A stretch of 29,734 bases of DNA. It comes from Mnemiopsis leidyi. Its lineage: Eukaryota; Ctenophora; Tentaculata; Lobata; Bolinopsidae. Within the stretch, counting starts at the first letter, position 1. The number at the start of each line of letters is the position of its first letter. Both the position numbers and the translations under genes were made by a program. Below the pieces are notes generated by a model. The model made no database searches, had not been told where the DNA came from, and saw only the letters and a list, made by a program, of their open reading frames with translations. This document shows positions 13,201-19,793 of this stretch, piece after piece. The stretch is taken from assembly GCA_000226015.1 (NCBI GenBank), contig JH153802.1, forward strand, positions 139,203-168,936. The letters are read 5' to 3'.

Positions 13201-13528
13201 CGCCCGTGAAATAGATTTTGTAACACATCTCCCTTCAGACGAGTTGAAGACTCACCATTGCGCTTGGCCGTTCCTCTCTCCGGTCGACAAACAACAGTTT
13301 CCCGAGTACTACAAATACATCAAACACCCGATGGACTTCGAGACGTGCTCCAAGAAGCTCGAGTCGAACAAATATGTGACTAATGACGACCTGTACAAGG
13401 ACATCAGGCTGATCTTCAACAACTGCCACAAGTTTAACGAGGACGAGAGCGAGGTGGGCCAGGCGGGACTGACCATGTCGTGCTACTTCGACAAGCGGTA
13501 CTCCGAGCTTTTCCCCCGAACTAAGTGA
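844..13528 (+). CDS. BAZ2: BAZ2-type chromatin remodeler subunit, 3' part (20 exons)
   Basis: Coding exons by GT-AG sites and phase: 844-927, 1143-1271, 1514-1645, 1973-2125, 2291-2583, 2691-2850, 3394-3625, about 3901-4181, 4344-4698, 5436-5575, 5736/5739-6141, 6268-6679, 6949-7232, 11127-11254, 11438-11704, 11858-12013, 12285-12461, 12688-12831, 12946-13063, 13239-13528. Joined they stay in frame for about 1445 residues. Order (residues of the visible part): coiled coil 1-71, DDT about 84-150, WHIM1 about 217-250, WHIM2 GQDRYRRQYW at 365, AT-hook KRGRPPK at 465, PRPWFNLLPR near 532, Gln/Leu repeats about 607-787, Ser/Pro/Ala linker 788-924, WHIM-type GWWRV at 970, PHD1 1202-1246, PHD2 1256-1298, bromodomain 1352-1440. 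Vertebrate BAZ2A/B pair with ISWI (SNF2H) in nucleolar/chromatin remodeling; the same role is inferred. The 5' end, where an MBD/TAM domain would lie, is outside the window. The 3.9-kb intron 7233-11126 hosts an antisense gene. Confidence 0.93.
1514..2850 (+). other. BAZ2 DDT domain, WHIM1 motif and acidic tail (4 exons)
   Basis: Exon 1514-1645 carries LPDLPRFENCAVNEDAFADL and MIVEFLHAFGE, which match the first DDT helices (the family pattern is a Phe/Leu-rich 'AFAD-LMVVEFLHNFG'). Exon 1973-2125 completes it with IPTVNKLQCALLN and QVAMKDPGFPQSKT. Exon 2291-2583 has the WHIM1-like LKPSQKASLMGHICNELLGS followed by a charged helix. Exon 2691-2850 is a Ser/Thr/Lys and Asp/Glu low-complexity segment. 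In ISWI-type complexes DDT plus WHIM modules contact the ATPase and linker DNA (established for the family). Confidence 0.88.
1864..1955. repeat. Degenerate gctaa-type tandem repeat in intron
   Basis: Repeated blocks of gctaacgtgtgctaagtgc and gctaactagtgc with a higher-order period of about 27 bases. They lie just upstream of the acceptor of the exon starting at 1973. Confidence 0.85.
2851..3393 (+). other. BAZ2 intron
   Basis: A 543-base intron from donor gtgagt at 2851 to acceptor cccag ending at 3393. I see no further exon or clear repeat in it. Confidence 0.7.
3394..4181 (+). other. BAZ2 WHIM2 motif and AT-hook (2 exons)
   Basis: Exon 3394-3625 encodes LGQDRYRRQYWLLGHAGGVY, the hallmark of BAZ2 after the DDT region. 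It ends in phase 1 at a clean gtgagt donor. The next coding block is open through 4181 and holds a poly-Ser and poly-Ala run, then the AT-hook SKRGRPPKARGG. The acceptor of that block is not obvious: the phase demands a start two bases before codon GAA at 3903, that is 3901, right behind a poly-C run with no AG. The AT-hook would bind the minor groove of AT-rich DNA. Confidence 0.8.
4344..6141 (+). other. BAZ2 Gln/Leu repeat region (3 exons)
   Basis: Exons 4344-4698, 5436-5575 and 5736/5739-6141. The first begins with a Gln/Leu helix and PRPWFNLLPRQPC, which resembles the 'WFSLLPRTPC' segment of vertebrate BAZ2B and helps anchor the orthology. The second and third consist of Gln-rich amphipathic repeats, clearest as units of about 17 residues such as PKQQQVLLQSLLTQQNL and PKEQQDILQLLASQQTE. 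At least five units are visible. Function is not known; self-association or coactivator-type binding is possible. Confidence 0.85.
4699..5435 (+). other. BAZ2 intron
   Basis: AT-rich 737-base intron with donor gtaagg (4699) and acceptor ttccag (ending 5435). No other feature is recognised. Confidence 0.7.
6268..7232 (+). other. BAZ2 Ser/Pro/Ala linker and WHIM-type motif (2 exons)
   Basis: Exon 6268-6679 is low complexity, with repeats of the SPA/SSPALAAAR type and many SP dipeptides, so it is probably disordered and phosphorylated. Exon 6949-7232 holds RGWWRVTSQTTIRQILLNLN and SRGIRERNLQKQFHKYI, which match the WSD/WHIM motif seen before the PHD in BAZ2 ('GWWRI...LL..L..RGIREK.LQ'). It ends in phase 1 at the donor of the large host intron. 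Confidence 0.88.
7233..7914. other. Stretch downstream of nested gene 1 (3' UTR / host intron)
   Basis: Part of the BAZ2 intron, downstream of the nested gene's stop. On the minus strand it should hold that gene's 3' UTR; the only clear AATAAA on that strand is near 7305-7310, about 600 bases past the stop. Short open frames here match nothing I know. Confidence 0.45.
7915..10780 (-). CDS. Nested antisense gene: SRCR-like type I membrane receptor, 722 aa
   Basis: Six exons on the minus strand: 10780-10747, 10643-10332, 10197-9742, 9607-9507, 9338 (or 9326)-9095, 8936-7915. Phases 1,1,1,0,1 join perfectly, 2169 nt including the stop. Start MRMIQILFLLIGMSSNA looks like a signal peptide. Residues about 25-115 are SRCR-like (YYEICGDSFTDDKAELACKS, matching the family 'GTVCDD.W...DA.VVCRQLG' core). 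Residues about 115-267 form a second, divergent SRCR-like module (TGTYICKQMGY ... TISCNC). The pair recurs at about 268-470 (KVCGDKFTDQIADMSC; NTGKYICQQLGYD). Then comes a GCC2/GCC3- or Eph-receptor-like Cys-rich stalk (CVACPENHTSARGDVECKQC), a transmembrane helix at about 640-662 (MIAGVAVALLIVMVLVVVVV) and a 60-residue basic tail. It lies wholly inside the BAZ2 intron 7233-11126. The ligand is unknown; adhesion or pattern recognition is a guess from SRCR biology. Confidence 0.85.
10781..11126. other. Upstream region of nested gene 1 within BAZ2 intron
   Basis: 346 bases between the nested gene's start codon (minus strand) and the next BAZ2 exon (plus strand). Any promoter of the nested gene must lie here or in BAZ2 exons. 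I see no clear TATA box. Confidence 0.4.
11127..13528 (+). other. BAZ2 C-terminus: two PHD fingers and a bromodomain (7 exons)
   Basis: Exon 11858-12013 carries GLRAWRAAVEVAENPSQLSI and AWDKSIMKVYCQ, very close to vertebrate BAZ2. PHD1 runs from that CQ into exon 12285-12461 (LLLLCDSCDRGFHTYC, then DDDWFCLRC) and has the C4HC3 pattern. PHD2 starts at CTVCSTK and ends with GDWQCSVC in exon 12688-12831. Exon 12946-13063 is a basic linker. Exon 13239-13528 is the bromodomain, with the WPF shelf (HHCAWPFLSPVD), PEYYKYIKHPMDF and the acetyl-lysine pocket Asn in NNCHKFNED. TGA is at 13526-13528. Confidence 0.93.
12470..12552. repeat. Pyrimidine-rich (CTCCTC)-type low-complexity run
   Basis: A run of cttcctcct/ctcctcctc units on the plus strand directly after the donor of the PHD1 exon. 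It reads as purine-rich on the other strand. Confidence 0.9.
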
Positions 13529-13751
13529 CGTCATCAATAGGGTCTAGAAGTGTTGATTAATGTGTGTTGTGTGTGTGTTTGCTGCACCTGTGTTTCCTAA
13601 TACAAGTTCAAAATAGATCAAATCATTCTCATGTGATGGTGGCGAGATTCCGAGATGGATGAGCTCCGCAGTGCGGCGTGGACTGTTTTTATTTGAGTTT
13701 TAGATGTAAGCGGAGCGTGATTTATACATTTACTTATTTAATATTTTTATT

Positions 13752-13757
13752 AATAAA
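13752..13757 (+). terminator. Candidate poly(A) signal of BAZ2
   Basis: AATAAA 224 bases after the stop codon, in AT-rich sequence. A second hexamer follows at 14138. Confidence 0.5.
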
Positions 13758-14137
13758 TTATTATTCACAAATGCGATATTTGTATTTTCGTTTAGCATAA
13801 TAACACATGTTTTATCGTTAAGTAAAGCCGTTTTCTTTTTCCATTTCGTTATAACTTCAAATTTCAGGCTTTAAGAATATTTTTGACACTTCCCCCGAAA
13901 TGGCAGTGGTACTTCTAGTTACTCTCGAATTTTCACAAATTTTGTGACGGTCCCTTTTAAAGTTTTTGCAGATGTTAAATCTTGTGTTTTAGTTGAAGTA
14001 GCCATTGGTTTTTCAAGTGAAAGAAGGGGTAGATTATAATGGGCTTAAATGTTTGATATAGGTTGATCCTTGATATTAAAAGGTGACTTGGTTAATTTTC
14101 TTCCTAAATGAACTGTTGTATTTGTATTGAAATATTG

Positions 14138-14143
14138 AATAAA
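14138..14143 (+). terminator. Second candidate poly(A) signal of BAZ2
   Basis: AATAAA in the context attgaataaagcccc, about 610 bases after the stop. It may be the distal site. Confidence 0.45.
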
Positions 14144-14643
14144 GCCCCATGAAATTCTGGTTTATGGACAGATAGAGATATGCTGGAACACTATTTCCAA
14201 ATTTCTAGTTCTATTTACAAAATCTGGTTAGTTTGAACTTGTTCAACTTCAATTGTCAAATTCAACCTCCAATTACTACTAAGCACGAATGACTGAAGGT
14301 CATTCAGATAAAGAAACAAGATTACAAGAAATAAGGTATAGCTGCTCTGGTGGAAATGGAATTAAAATTTAAACAAATGATAATTAAAATGTTTGTTCGT
14401 ATGTGAAGTCTCACCTTGAGACCCATTTTATTTTTAGGCAACGTCTACTGATGCGGCCATCACGCGCTCTCAGTCTCCCGCGTTTCTGGCTTTGAGCTGC
14501 GAGAGTCTGGTATAACCGCGATCCGACTGGCCGAAAGTGAATGGCCAGGGAACGAGTTGCCTGACGTTGTATCTGTATGGCCCACTCATCTGTGTAGTGG
14601 CAATAGAACTTCATTCTAATTTGAAAAGGGTCATCGCTCATCA

Positions 14644-14741
14644 TTGCCTTGCGTTGCGGCCCATTTTCAATTTCCATATTAGATTACGGGGCGGCAGCAG
14701 GTCAGGCAACGTTTTGCCTTGCGTTGCGGCCCATTTTCAAT
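14644..14741. repeat. 28-bp direct repeat at 70-bp spacing
   Basis: The sequence ttgccttgcgttgcggccca plus ttttcaat occurs identically at 14644-14671 and 14714-14741. Confidence 0.95.
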
Positions 14742-14755
14742 GTTGAAAATGGGCC
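14728..14755. repeat. Perfect 13-bp palindrome with 2-base loop
   Basis: Arms ggcccattttcaa and ttgaaaatgggcc around a tg. The left arm is the tail of the second 28-bp direct repeat. Confidence 0.95.
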
Positions 14756-14760
14756 GGGTT

Positions 14761-14816
14761 ACCTGGGGACCTCAGGCTAATTGTTGCTTTGAACGGAGGG
14801 AAACGTAGAGAGAGCC
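14761..14816 (+). repeat. Left arm of long inverted repeat
   Basis: Reverse complement of 16829-16883 with a few mismatches: the shared core reads ggagggaaacgtagagagag here and its complement there, followed by the cctggggacctca box. About 2 kb of other repeats lie between the arms. Confidence 0.85.
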
Positions 14817-14931
14817 GCGCAACGCCCGGTAAGAGCCGGGGCGACAGCAGGTCAGACAACGTCTGACAAGCAACGTCTAACAAGTGCATCAGGCTTGACG
14901 AGATAATATCCGTCTTTTTTTTATCGCGGCC

Positions 14932-15187
14932 GTGATACCCGACTCACGCAGCTAAAGGTTAAAGGGCGATGCGCCTCCAGAATTTTTTCGAAATTCAATG
15001 TCGCCTGGCCAAAAATGCGTGTGCGTAAGAGCGGCGCGTGATGGCCGCGCGACAGTATGTTATCAACCTACAATAGACGGATATAATCTCCAATCTTGAA
15101 TCTCATCAAGCGTTGACGAGATTATATCCATCTAACGTTCTAACGAAACGATCTCGTTCAGCTTTAGCTGCGTGAGTCGGGTATCAC
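14932..15187. mobile_element. Foldback element with 26-bp perfect inverted repeats
   Basis: The arm gtgatacccgactcacgcag plus ctaaag at 14932-14957 is exactly complementary to 15162-15187. An inner pair, ggatataatctc near 15078 and gagattatatcc near 15118, makes a second stem. It probably is a small MITE-like or foldback element. Confidence 0.8.
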
Positions 15188-15279
15188 TGATCACCGCGAC
15201 AAATCAAGCGCTCTCACGCATTTCTGTCATCGCCCGTTAATTGTTAATCTGGCATCGCCCAATTGTCGAGATGTCATGT

Positions 15280-15312
15280 TACCCGACCCGCGCGCAAGGT
15301 TGGGTCGGGTTA
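15280..15312. repeat. Short hairpin acccgaccc...gggtcgggt
   Basis: ttacccgaccc and gggtcgggttaa pair across a 12-base GC-rich loop. Confidence 0.8.
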
Positions 15313-15409
15313 AATTTGATCGTTGCTCTAACCAGAGCCCTTTGTGCGCAGCCGCGCGTGACGTAAGCAGCTGGTTAGGCGAAGCATTGTCGCAATGATA
15401 AAGCTTAAC

Positions 15410-15458
15410 TTGTACGGCAGCAGGCACCCTCCTGTCATTTTATTCGAATGAGGGTCGG
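15410..15458 (+). mobile_element. TTGTAC element fragment, interrupted by a second copy
   Basis: 49 bases from ttgtacggcagcaggcaccc to gaatgagggtcgg, the left part of the short element seen whole at 15942-16005. The next copy begins at the very next base. Confidence 0.8.
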
Positions 15459-15724
15459 TTGTACAGCAGCGCGCACCCTCCCGTCATTTTATTCTCCTCT
15501 ATTCGCTTCGCGTCGAATGAGGGTCGGACAAAGTCAGACAAAGGGTCGGACAAAGTCAAAAATGTTGTTGGACTTTGTCCGACCCTCATTCAAGGCGAAT
15601 TTTTAAATTTAATTGAAAGTGAATATAAAATGTGCGGGAGGGTGCGAACAAAATTGTTTGACTTTGTTCGACCCTCATTCGAAGCGGAGAATAAAATGAC
15701 GGGAGGGTGCGCGCTGCTGTACAA
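15459..15724. mobile_element. 266-bp foldback element with TTGTAC...GTACAA ends
   Basis: The left arm ttgtacagcagcgcgcaccc (then tcccgtcattttattc) is complementary to the right arm ending in gggtgcgcgctgctgtacaa. The arms continue through a gaatgagggtcggacaaag-type block. A second stem lies inside, gggtcggacaaagtc with gactttgtccgaccc. Open frames across it on both strands are by-products of the repeat. No transposase. Confidence 0.88.
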
Positions 15725-15850
15725 GAACAAAATAACGACGGTGGATGGATAACTATAAAACTCGTCACAAAGCTAAAGATCAAAAATCGTAACAAATCTA
15801 TCAAGGTTCTGCCGGTACTGAATTGTTTATAACCCACACGGAAAATGAAC

Positions 15851-16290
15851 TTATTGGCACTAAGCGTCCCCAAAATCCATAGCATTATGTAATTTGTGTA
15901 TTAAGAAACTGCTGCATTAAAGTGTAATTTTCTATTTTTATTTGTACGGCAGCGCGCACCCTCCTGTCATTTTATTCCCATGAGGGTCGGACAAAGTCAG
16001 ACAAATTTTTATAGAAAAAGTCTGTCTCTACAGCACGTGCACCTCCCATGTCCCCACATTTTGATCAATTGAAAAAGTCAAACAAGTTTGTGTATGTATT
16101 CAGTATTTTTTGAAAGATTCAAGATCTGTCATGGGAAAGTTTCAAATTCAACACTCAATAACTCTCATTCCACATTCGGCTAAGTTTACTGAGAAGTTGC
16201 TTTATTTCTTTATATATGGGGACAATTGTGTACTGCAGATGTTTTTATTATATTATAACTTCTTTAGAATTGGTAGATTTGGGAAGTGCA
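15851..16290 (+). repeat. Interspersed repeat R, copy A (with insertion)
   Basis: Shares aaactgctgcattaa, gaaagattcaagatctgtcat, tttactgagaagttgcttt and ttggtagatttggg with copies B and C, mismatches aside. It is split by the 64-bp mini-element at 15942-16005. Confidence 0.8.
15942..16005 (+). mobile_element. 64-bp mini-element with 7-bp target duplication
   Basis: Starts ttgtacggcagcgcgcaccc and ends cggacaaagtcagacaaa. It is flanked on both sides by tttttat. The related sequence at 17000-17030 (gtgtaatttttatttttata) lacks it, so an unoccupied site is visible in the same window. Confidence 0.85.
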
Positions 16291-16442
16291 AAGCTGATCA
16301 AATGGGCCGCAACACAGCTACTAGCTAAAAAGCTGATCAGGCTAACGTTTTGTTAGAACGGTTGACAGATATGATCTCGTCGACTGTGGACTGACCTTGC
16401 AACTGTATGGCCCACTGTCAGCTATGTAGTGGCAATAGATCT

Positions 16443-16524
16443 TTTGTCTGACTTTGTCCGACCCTCATTCCACATTCAAAGAGAATAAAATAACGGGAAA
16501 TTGCACGCTGCAGCAGCTGTACAA
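16443..16524 (-). mobile_element. 82-bp mini-element in reverse orientation
   Basis: Begins tttgtctgactttgtccgac and ends gcagcagctgtacaa, the reverse complement of the family. Flanks are tagatct and tagaact (one mismatch). The sequence at 14590-14615 (tgtagtggcaatagaacttc) looks like the same site without the insertion. Confidence 0.8.
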
Positions 16525-16828
16525 TAGAACTTCAATTGAAGTTGAAACAGCCAAGGGTCATAACTCATACGGCTTGACGACACAATATCGGTATAAATCT
16601 AATGAAACGTGCAAGCCTGACGTTGTCTCATGCCTCTCTACGGTCTGCAACAAAGGCTGATTTGCTCTAACCAGATCCCTTGTGCGCGCGCCGTGCCAGA
16701 GGCTGCCGCTTCACGGCAACTTGCTAAGCCAACATAGCCCTGTGGCTCGCGCTGCGCGCCCTTTCGGGACGTGTGACATGAGCTCTAAGCTCGCACAGGG
16801 ATATACGTGTTAAGTTACCAGCGCTGTG

Positions 16829-16883
16829 TGGCTCTCTCTACGTTTCCCTCCAATCGGAAGCAACAAAGACTGAGGTCCCCAGG
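16829..16883 (-). repeat. Right arm of long inverted repeat
   Basis: Carries ggctctctctacgtttccct and tgaggtccccagg, complementary to the left arm at 14761-14816. Confidence 0.85.
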
Positions 16884-16930
16884 CAATTCGCACTGCGCGT
16901 TCCCTATCGGGACGCATATAGGGTGTGAGC

Positions 16931-17166
16931 TTTAGCACTTAGCGCCCCTACAATCTTTGGCATTAATTTGTAATTTTCGTATTAGGGAACTGCTGCATTA
17001 ACGTGTAATTTTTATTTTTATAGAAAAAGTCTATGTTCCAACTGTTTGTATTCAGTACTTTTTGAAAGATCCAAGATCTGTCATGAGAGAGTTTCAAATT
17101 TAACACTTGATAACCCTTATTCGGCTGAGTTTACTGAGAAGTTGCTTTTTATTTTTATATCCTTAT
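16931..17166 (+). repeat. Interspersed repeat R, copy B
   Basis: Parallels copy A from the tagcactt/cactaagcg area to the gagtttactgagaagttgct block. It lacks the 64-bp mini-element. Confidence 0.8.
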
Positions 17167-17477
17167 CTTTATTCACAATAGATTAAAAAACAAATGATAA
17201 TAGATAAATTAAATGTTAATGAGTGAGCTAGGTGGTTCCTACATAAGTTTCGACTAAAAATGAGGCTTGAGTAATGAGTAATATGAAATTTTTAAAGAAC
17301 AATTGGTGCTACGATGTTGGAGGAAAGTTAAATTTTAAAATAAACTTAGGCCACCTCTAGCTCGAGAGTTTATGCACAGGGACGACCCAAGGTTAAAATT
17401 AAAAGTTACTACCAGATGGTAGGCATCACATAGTGGTTGAAATGAGGGGCCAATACGCTTTGGGCTAACAATGACCC
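17167..17477. other. Intergenic, no feature recognised
   Basis: AT-rich sequence between repeat R copy B and the gap. I see no gene or clear repeat. Confidence 0.5.
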
Positions 17478-18394
17478 NNNNNNNNNNNNNNNNNNNNNNN
17501 NNNNNNNNNNNNNNNNNNNNNNNNNNNNNNNNNNNNNNNNNNNNNNNNNNNNNNNNNNNNNNNNNNNNNNNNNNNNNNNNNNNNNNNNNNNNNNNNNNNN
17601 NNNNNNNNNNNNNNNNNNNNNNNNNNNNNNNNNNNNNNNNNNNNNNNNNNNNNNNNNNNNNNNNNNNNNNNNNNNNNNNNNNNNNNNNNNNNNNNNNNNN
17701 NNNNNNNNNNNNNNNNNNNNNNNNNNNNNNNNNNNNNNNNNNNNNNNNNNNNNNNNNNNNNNNNNNNNNNNNNNNNNNNNNNNNNNNNNNNNNNNNNNNN
17801 NNNNNNNNNNNNNNNNNNNNNNNNNNNNNNNNNNNNNNNNNNNNNNNNNNNNNNNNNNNNNNNNNNNNNNNNNNNNNNNNNNNNNNNNNNNNNNNNNNNN
17901 NNNNNNNNNNNNNNNNNNNNNNNNNNNNNNNNNNNNNNNNNNNNNNNNNNNNNNNNNNNNNNNNNNNNNNNNNNNNNNNNNNNNNNNNNNNNNNNNNNNN
18001 NNNNNNNNNNNNNNNNNNNNNNNNNNNNNNNNNNNNNNNNNNNNNNNNNNNNNNNNNNNNNNNNNNNNNNNNNNNNNNNNNNNNNNNNNNNNNNNNNNNN
18101 NNNNNNNNNNNNNNNNNNNNNNNNNNNNNNNNNNNNNNNNNNNNNNNNNNNNNNNNNNNNNNNNNNNNNNNNNNNNNNNNNNNNNNNNNNNNNNNNNNNN
18201 NNNNNNNNNNNNNNNNNNNNNNNNNNNNNNNNNNNNNNNNNNNNNNNNNNNNNNNNNNNNNNNNNNNNNNNNNNNNNNNNNNNNNNNNNNNNNNNNNNNN
18301 NNNNNNNNNNNNNNNNNNNNNNNNNNNNNNNNNNNNNNNNNNNNNNNNNNNNNNNNNNNNNNNNNNNNNNNNNNNNNNNNNNNNNNNNNNNNNN
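17478..18394. other. Assembly gap (N)
   Basis: 917 undetermined bases. The gap lies between two copies of repeat R, which probably caused it. Confidence 1.
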
Positions 18395-18475
18395 GAGTTT
18401 ACTGAGAAGTTGCTTTTTATTTTTATATCCTTATATCTTTAGGATTGGTAGATTTGGGAACAAATATCCCCTACC
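18395..18475 (+). repeat. Interspersed repeat R, copy C (right edge of gap)
   Basis: Begins at the first base after the N run with gagtttactgagaagttgct and continues to aggattggtagatttggg as in copy A. Its first 40 bases are identical to 17127-17166. Confidence 0.85.
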
Positions 18476-19793
18476 TCCTCCATAAGAGGTCGAGTTATTT
18501 CATTACCACTTTTGCTGCTAATAGACTGCCTTGCTGTTATAGAGGCTATTAGCCAACGAGGTTAAGGATACTGGCTTACAGATGAATGTGCAGTTATTGC
18601 ATGAGATGCAGCAGATTGGGAATTGGTTGGATTATTTTGTTGTGCTTTGCAGTCTTCACAATTAAATGCATGTGTAATTCAGTTCAGGGCAAGATGTCCA
18701 GGACACCCTGCTCTTGAATGGTGATGCAAATCTAATTTCCATCATTAGAGGCTGCTTGTGAGTGACTGAACTTGGCACATATGGGTACTGGCGAAAGTGG
18801 CTCGGGGGGTTTGGGGAGGCCTGACAATTTAAGGGGTCTAAAAGGCACCAAAAGGCACAGAAAGGATGATTTTGGTCGTTTGAAAGACATTTCATAAGAC
18901 CAAACATATTAGTGTTTGCTGTGCCAACATTTGAAAAACATGTAAACTTTAGCATTGCATGCTTGACACTGTAATAATATAAATTTCATAGATATTATGG
19001 TGTCATGGTCGGTACATTTATGTACCCATCATGTCTGTAATAACACATAAAATGACAACTTTACAAATTGCAAATTACGAGTTGCAAATTACGAGTTAGC
19101 AAATTACGAGTAGATCCATAGCAATTTGCATGTAAAATTCGAGTCTGTGGGTATTTTCCAAACCCACTGCAAGTAATGCTCGATTTAAAATCCAATTTTG
19201 AGGTCGCTAAGACGTTCCTACATTAGAGCAATGATATTTGAATGTAATAATTAAAATTACAGCTGAGATTTTTATTGATAAAAGTTAATGGATACAGTTC
19301 CAAATCCAAATGTACCCATGTACTCACTCAAGCCCCCTGTCAGTTCAAAACCGGATTTTTGAGATTTAAATGTTAATCAATACACTAATTAAATAAGTTA
19401 CTAGCGTGATTTATTAACATTTTAATGTGAACTATTAGTCCGAACTGATAGGGTGCCTGCAGACACTCTGGCACCCTCACTAGCCCCCTCTGAAGCACAT
19501 GGGAAAGAGGTCATTATAATGTGATTAGATAGCCCGGAGGGATTTTAAGGCACTGACCTGAGTGACCATGACCATCACACTCAGGTCAATGGTAAAAAAT
19601 TGACTGTGGCTACTAATACCCCAGGAATTTTAGTCAAAATGGACATTTTATGTTGAAAATTTGGATTTTTTCTAATTTCCGGACACTGGCCAAATGGTAA
19701 AAATTGTGGTCATCTTACCCCCTGATTTTCCTACAGTTACGAAAATAATTGCACCCAAAAGATAGAACTTTTAATTACCTTTCCCTAAGCTGC
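18476..19793. other. Intergenic region upstream of CEP135
   Basis: About 1.3 kb before the CEP135 start codon. A small tandem repeat lies at 19069-19111. Short open frames on either strand match nothing I know. The CEP135 promoter and 5' UTR should lie in its right part, but I cannot point to a TATA box. Confidence 0.45.
19069..19111. repeat. Three-copy 14-15-bp tandem repeat
   Basis: tgcaaattacgagt at 19069-19082 and 19083-19096, then tagcaaattacgagt at 19097-19111. Confidence 0.9.

Larger units (their letters stand above)
13529..14395 (+). other. BAZ2 3' UTR and flank
   Basis: AT-rich, non-coding sequence after the BAZ2 stop. It contains two AATAAA hexamers (13752 and 14138) and no other recognised feature before the repeat cluster. 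Confidence 0.6.
14400..17170. mobile_element. Cluster of nested inverted-repeat elements, no transposase
   Basis: This GC-richer stretch differs from its AT-rich flanks and is full of self-similarity: direct repeats, perfect palindromes, paired inverted arms (14761-14816 with 16829-16883; 14932-14957 with 15162-15187) and short TTGTAC...ACAA elements. No transposase or reverse transcriptase frame is visible, so these are non-autonomous elements inserted in one another. Superfamily is not determined. Confidence 0.75.

Noticed and set aside
14411..14677. 88-codon minus-strand frame in the repeat nest
   Set aside because: Overlaps direct repeats and has no recognised domain or splice context.
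14932..15187. rRNA or structured ncRNA gene from strong pairing
   Set aside because: The pairing is explained by an inverted-repeat element and no conserved rRNA or snRNA sequence is seen.
15459..15885. Open frames on both strands across the foldback element
   Set aside because: Produced by the inverted repeat itself; the arms translate to complementary nonsense.
17471..18442. 323-codon frame over the gap
   Set aside because: Almost all unknown residues; it reads through N.
18662..18955. 97-codon minus-strand frame upstream of CEP135
   Set aside because: No signal peptide, domain or splice partner seen; probably chance.
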